Source: an uncultured Acidobacteriia bacterium
GTDB lineage: Bacteria > Acidobacteriota > Terriglobia > Bryobacterales > Bryobacteraceae
Reading direction: 5' to 3'
DNA: 43,968 bases
Assembly (NCBI GenBank): GCA_903900705.1
Contig: CAIUOG010000135.1
Coordinates: 1 to 43,968, forward strand
Shown: positions 40,895-43,968 of the stretch, in pieces
Numbering within the stretch: position 1 is the first letter of the stretch
Layout of the letters: the number at the start of each line of letters is the position of its first letter
Position numbers and translations under genes: made by a program
Notes under the pieces: model-generated
The model's input: the letters and a program-made list of their open reading frames with translations, nothing else
What the model was told of the DNA's origin: nothing
Database searches by the model: none

Positions 40895-41618
40895 GCGCGG
40901 CCCACGAACCCGCGCCGCGCATCTCGCGGCCGCGTTCCTGCTCAGCCTCCCTCTGGCGACCGCCGCCACCGTGAGTGGCTCGGTACAACTGCGCGATTCC
41001 CGCTCAGACGCCGTCAACAAAAAGCACGATTACTCCGGCGTCATCATCTCGCTCCGCCCCGTCAGCCAGCCCGCGCCCCCGCCGCCGCAAAAGCATGCCG
41101 TCATGCTGCAGAAGAACAAAGTCTTCAGCCCGCACATTCTCCCGGTTATCGCGGGCGCGATCGTGGATTTCCCCAACGCCGACCCCATCTTCCACAACGC
41201 CTTCTCCAGCTACAACGGCCAGATCTTCGACGTAGGCCTTTACCCGCCCGGCACTTCAAAGTCCGTCCATTTCGTGCGCCCCGGCGTGGTGCGGGTGTTC
41301 TGCAATATCCACCCGTCCATGAGCTCCATCATTCTGGTTCTTGCCACCCCCTGGTTCACCAGCACCGCCAAAGATGGCTCCTTCCGGCTCGACGTGCCGC
41401 CGGGCAGCTATGAGCTCAGCGTCTTTCACGAACGCTCCACCGAAACCACTCTGCAAAACCTGACCCAGCGCATTCTGGTCACCGGCGAAGCCACAAAACT
41501 TCAGCCGCTCGCCGTCTCCGAAGCCGGCTTTCTCAATTCCCCGCACACCAACAAATACGGCAAACCCTACGCGCCCATGCCGGATGACCGCTCCGTCTAT
41601 CCCGGCGTCAGGAACTAA
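40866..41618 (+). CDS. exported cupredoxin-domain protein
   Basis: 250 residues. Signal sequence with a long n-region (hydrophobic core about 19-33, cleavage after ATA). The cupredoxin domain (about 35-160) has a complete type 1 copper set: His110 in PIFHNAFSSY, then Cys146, His149 and Met152 in FCNIHPSM. A second small beta domain (about 165-225, DGSFRLDVPPGSYELSVFHE) is carboxypeptidase-regulatory-like. It would bind copper and shuttle electrons, or sense redox or copper, in the periplasm. It overlaps the porin gene by 29 bp and ends 2 bp before the kinase gene. Confidence 0.87.
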   Translation: MIWPSRTFSKRGPRTRAAHLAAAFLLSLPLATAATVSGSVQLRDSRSDAVNKKHDYSGVIISLRPVSQPAPPPPQKHAVMLQKNKVFSPHILPVIAGAIVDFPNADPIFHNAFSSYNGQIFDVGLYPPGTSKSVHFVRPGVVRVFCNIHPSMSSIILVLATPWFTSTAKDGSFRLDVPPGSYELSVFHERSTETTLQNLTQRILVTGEATKLQPLAVSEAGFLNSPHTNKYGKPYAPMPDDRSVYPGVRN

Positions 41619-41620
41619 CC

Positions 41621-43378
41621 ATGAAGAACCGGGCCCAGTTGTCCCTGCTCTGGAAGATCAGTCTCTCCACGTCCCTCGCGATCACCGTCCTTCTCCTGGT
41701 GGCCGGATACTTCGTGCAGGATCAGACCCGCTCAGCCCTCTCGCAGAACCTCGAATCCGAACTACGCGGCAGTTTCAAAGCCTATGAAGCGCTCTGGCAG
41801 GCCCGGGCCGACCTGCTCCGCAGCGTCAGCCGCGCCCTCAGCACCATGTCAGACGTGCGCGCGGCCTTCCAGACCAACGACGAACTCACCATCCGTGATA
41901 CCGCCGCCGAGATCTGGTCCCGCGTCTCGCCGCAATCAAAAGCCCTGTTCCTGGTCACCAGCCCGCAGGGCGAAATCATCGCCTCCCTCGGCGGGGAAGC
42001 GCAGGGCCACAGCATGGACATCGTTCGCGAGGCCCTGCCGAACTTTCCCGCGCAGTCCCAGGGCTTCGCCGTGCAGAGCGGTCTGCTTTCCGAACTGGTC
42101 GTGACGCCCGTCTATGTCCAGGCACAAAACGGCCAGGGCCTTCTGAATGTCCTCGTGGCCGGCTTCCCCGTCGATCAGGACGTCGCCCTCGACCTGAAAT
42201 CCCGCACCGGCGGCAGCGACTTCGTCTTCCTCGAAACCGGTACTCCGGTCGCTTCCACCCTCTCCCCCGGCGAAACGAAAAGCATCGCGCGCCAGTATCG
42301 TCGTGGTTCCGGTCTGCAGCACATCGACCTGCCCGGCCACGAGTTCGCCGTCCTCGGCAGCCCCCTGCGCGACGTGGCCGGCGTCGCGCTCGGCGATCTG
42401 CTCATCGTCCACAGTTATGACGCCATTTCCCGCGATCTGGCCTCCCTCGAAATCAAACTCTTCCTCACCTGGGCCGCCGCCATCCTCGCCGGCATCGCCG
42501 TCAGTCTCTTCCTCGCGCGCCGCGTCCTGCAGCCCATTCGCGAACTCGATTCCGCCGCCGCCCGCATCGCCGAACAGAAGTACGATACGCGCGTCCCCGA
42601 AGGCGGCAATGACGAACTGGGCCGCCTCGCCCGTACCTTCAACGCCATGTGCGCCTCCATTCAGGACGCCCGCCAGGAACTCATCCGCCAGGAGCGCATC
42701 TCCACCATCGGCCGCCTTTCGAGCTCCATCGTGCATGACCTGCGCAATCCGCTGGCCTCCATTTACGGCGGCGCGGAAATGATGATGGATGGCGACCTCA
42801 ATGAGACCCAGCTCAAACGCCTCGCCGGCAATATCTACCGGTCTTCCCGCGTCATCAAAGACATGCTTCAGGAACTGGTGGATGTCTCCCGCGGCCGCAT
42901 CCAGTCGCCCGAAACCTGCCGCCTGAGCGAGGTCATCGGCGCGGCGGTCGAAACCCAGTCCGCCGTCGCCGAACACCAGGGCATCGCCATCCGGACCTCG
43001 GTCGATCCCTCCATCGAACTGCCCGTCGAACCCGGCCGCATGGAACGCGTCTTCCTCAACCTGATCAACAACGCCATCGAAGCTATGCCGGATGGTGGCG
43101 CGATCCACATCTCCGCCGAGCGCCAGGCTCACAGCGTGCTCGTCCGCGTCGATGACACCGGCCCCGGCATCCCCGAATCCGTGCGCGAGCGGCTGTTTCA
43201 GCCCTTCGTCACCTCCGGCAAGAACGGCCTCGGCCTCGGTCTCGCCCTCTCCCGGCAGACCGTACTCGATCACGGCGGCGACCTCTGGGTGGAACAGTCC
43301 GGCAAAACCGGAGCCAGTTTCCGCCTGCGCCTTCCCTGCGAAGCGCTCCCGGTGGAGGGTACTCCTGTGACAACATAG
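41621..43378 (+). CDS. transmembrane sensor histidine kinase
   Basis: 585 residues. TM1 at 12-31, an extracytoplasmic sensor domain at 35-278 (Cache-like, not confirmed), TM2 at 279-299, HAMP at 300-352, then HisKA with His372 in SSIVHDLRNPLAS and an HATPase with N box NLINNAIEAMPDGG, G1 DDTGPGIP and G2 NGLGLGLALS. All catalytic residues are intact, in contrast to the Kai-linked kinase. It would sense a periplasmic signal, perhaps the cupredoxin state, and phosphorylate one or both regulators upstream. It starts 2 bp after the cupredoxin gene and is tightly co-transcribed. Confidence 0.93.
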   Translation: MKNRAQLSLLWKISLSTSLAITVLLLVAGYFVQDQTRSALSQNLESELRGSFKAYEALWQARADLLRSVSRALSTMSDVRAAFQTNDELTIRDTAAEIWSRVSPQSKALFLVTSPQGEIIASLGGEAQGHSMDIVREALPNFPAQSQGFAVQSGLLSELVVTPVYVQAQNGQGLLNVLVAGFPVDQDVALDLKSRTGGSDFVFLETGTPVASTLSPGETKSIARQYRRGSGLQHIDLPGHEFAVLGSPLRDVAGVALGDLLIVHSYDAISRDLASLEIKLFLTWAAAILAGIAVSLFLARRVLQPIRELDSAAARIAEQKYDTRVPEGGNDELGRLARTFNAMCASIQDARQELIRQERISTIGRLSSSIVHDLRNPLASIYGGAEMMMDGDLNETQLKRLAGNIYRSSRVIKDMLQELVDVSRGRIQSPETCRLSEVIGAAVETQSAVAEHQGIAIRTSVDPSIELPVEPGRMERVFLNLINNAIEAMPDGGAIHISAERQAHSVLVRVDDTGPGIPESVRERLFQPFVTSGKNGLGLGLALSRQTVLDHGGDLWVEQSGKTGASFRLRLPCEALPVEGTPVTT

Positions 43379-43383
43379 AGCAA

Positions 43384-43968
43384 GTGCGCCGCCCGATCCT
43401 GAGCCATCTGCCGTATCTGCTCCGCCGCACGCTCATCGCTTCCATCGATGACGGTCTCTGGGCCATCGCCAAGGGCGCAGCCTATTCCGCCCTGCTGTCC
43501 TTCTTCCCCGTCCTCACGTCCGTCGCCACCATCTTCGTCCAGGTCCGCGCCGATTACGTGCAACGCAACCTTGAGGCATTCCTCGCGCAAATCCTGCCGC
43601 CCGGCACCGAATCGGTCGTGGCCCAGCAGTTCCGCTCCCAGGGACAGCGGCCCATCGGCCTCCTCGTTCTCGCCATTGTGCTTTCATTCTGGGCCGCGTC
43701 CAGCGTCATGAAGAGCCTGATCGACGGCTTTAACGCCGCTTACCGCGTGCCGGTCAACCGCTCCCCGCTCGCGCATATCGGCATGGGACTCATGCTGGTT
43801 ATCTTCGCCGGCATCCCCCTGCTGGGAGCCTCCGCGCTGCTGCTCTTCGGCGGCGCGCTGCAATCCGCCGTCCTGAACCTGCTCGAAATCGACCCCATCC
43901 TGAATCCGCTCGCCGGCTGGTGGAAACTGCTCTCACAAATCATGCGCTACGTGGTCGCATTCTGTGCC
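43384..43968 (+). CDS. YihY/BrkB-type membrane protein (3' end cut)
   Basis: 195 residues to the window end. Starts at GTG, 5 bp after the kinase stop (AGAG just before). The product has the YihY/UPF0761 layout: AKGAAYSALLSFFPVLTSVA in the first membrane helix, the conserved FWAASSVMKSLIDGFNAAYR block, and a further helix pair (GMGLMLVIFAGIPLLGASALLL). The C-terminal helices are outside the window. The family is an inner-membrane protein of unclear activity. Closely spaced with the kinase, so co-transcribed, though a functional link is uncertain. Confidence 0.9.
   Translation, partial: MRRPILSHLPYLLRRTLIASIDDGLWAIAKGAAYSALLSFFPVLTSVATIFVQVRADYVQRNLEAFLAQILPPGTESVVAQQFRSQGQRPIGLLVLAIVLSFWAASSVMKSLIDGFNAAYRVPVNRSPLAHIGMGLMLVIFAGIPLLGASALLLFGGALQSAVLNLLEIDPILNPLAGWWKLLSQIMRYVVAFCA

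Noticed and set aside
41936-43273. 445-codon minus-strand frame opposite the sensor kinase
   Set aside because: Antisense shadow of HAMP, HisKA and HATPase coding sequence; composition typical of mirrored GC-rich codons.

Overview
The window (43,968 bp, GC-rich, densely coding, both ends cut through genes) looks like chromosome from an Acidobacteriota bacterium, most likely of the Bryobacter/Solibacter type. This rests on gene content and protein style (soluble PQQ-type sugar dehydrogenase, many exported proteins of unknown function, a DprE1/UbiA pair in a polysaccharide cluster, TTG/GTG starts, genes with little leader). No rRNA or marker gene is present, so the placement is an inference. 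I saw no tRNA, CRISPR array, insertion sequence or prophage.

Region 1 (1-9.4 kb): signalling and stress. After the C-terminal part of a sigma-54 activator comes a minus-strand Kai timing cluster: response regulator, KaiC, KaiB, a second KaiB and a PAS histidine kinase. There is no KaiA. KaiC has both ATPase domains, Thr/Ser/Ser at the phosphorylation positions and a long C-terminal coiled coil. The kinase has lost the phospho-accepting His (Asp instead) but keeps its ATP-binding domain. Small stress-type genes flank the cluster on both sides: glycine-zipper proteins, an lmo0937-type membrane peptide, an acidic microprotein, and a frameshifted PRC-barrel gene with a 15-bp tandem duplication. 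Two exported or unknown proteins follow.

Region 2 (9.4-12.7 kb): an exported tandem RidA protein, a secreted PQQ-dependent sugar dehydrogenase with a clear terminator, a cysteine-cluster protein and a lasso-B2-like cysteine-protease homologue.

Region 3 (12.6-25 kb): a cell-surface polysaccharide locus. Reading from about 22.6 kb down to 12.6 kb on the minus strand are a glycosyltransferase, an AsnB-type amidotransferase, a second glycosyltransferase, a large multispanning GT-C-like protein, a HAD-UbiA fusion, a DprE1-type oxidase and an SH3 protein. Divergent on the plus strand are an O-antigen ligase/polymerase and a methyltransferase. The DprE1/UbiA pair suggests a polyprenyl-phosphate pentose donor.

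Region 4 (25-29 kb): two translationally coupled secreted proteins of unknown function, an exported unknown protein and a 47-residue basic microprotein. Region 5 (29-34.1 kb): two anion:cation-symporter-type MFS transporters, a GNAT protein and a GH43 xylosidase/arabinofuranosidase, a plant-polysaccharide utilisation set. Region 6 (34.2-38.2 kb): a giant transglutaminase/DUF2126 protein and a helix-turn-helix protein behind a long leader. Region 7 (38.4-44 kb): a compact operon of OmpR-type regulator, receiver-only regulator, outer-membrane porin, exported cupredoxin and transmembrane histidine kinase, then a YihY/BrkB membrane protein cut by the window end. A 7-4-7 direct repeat upstream is the type of site OmpR/PhoB regulators bind.
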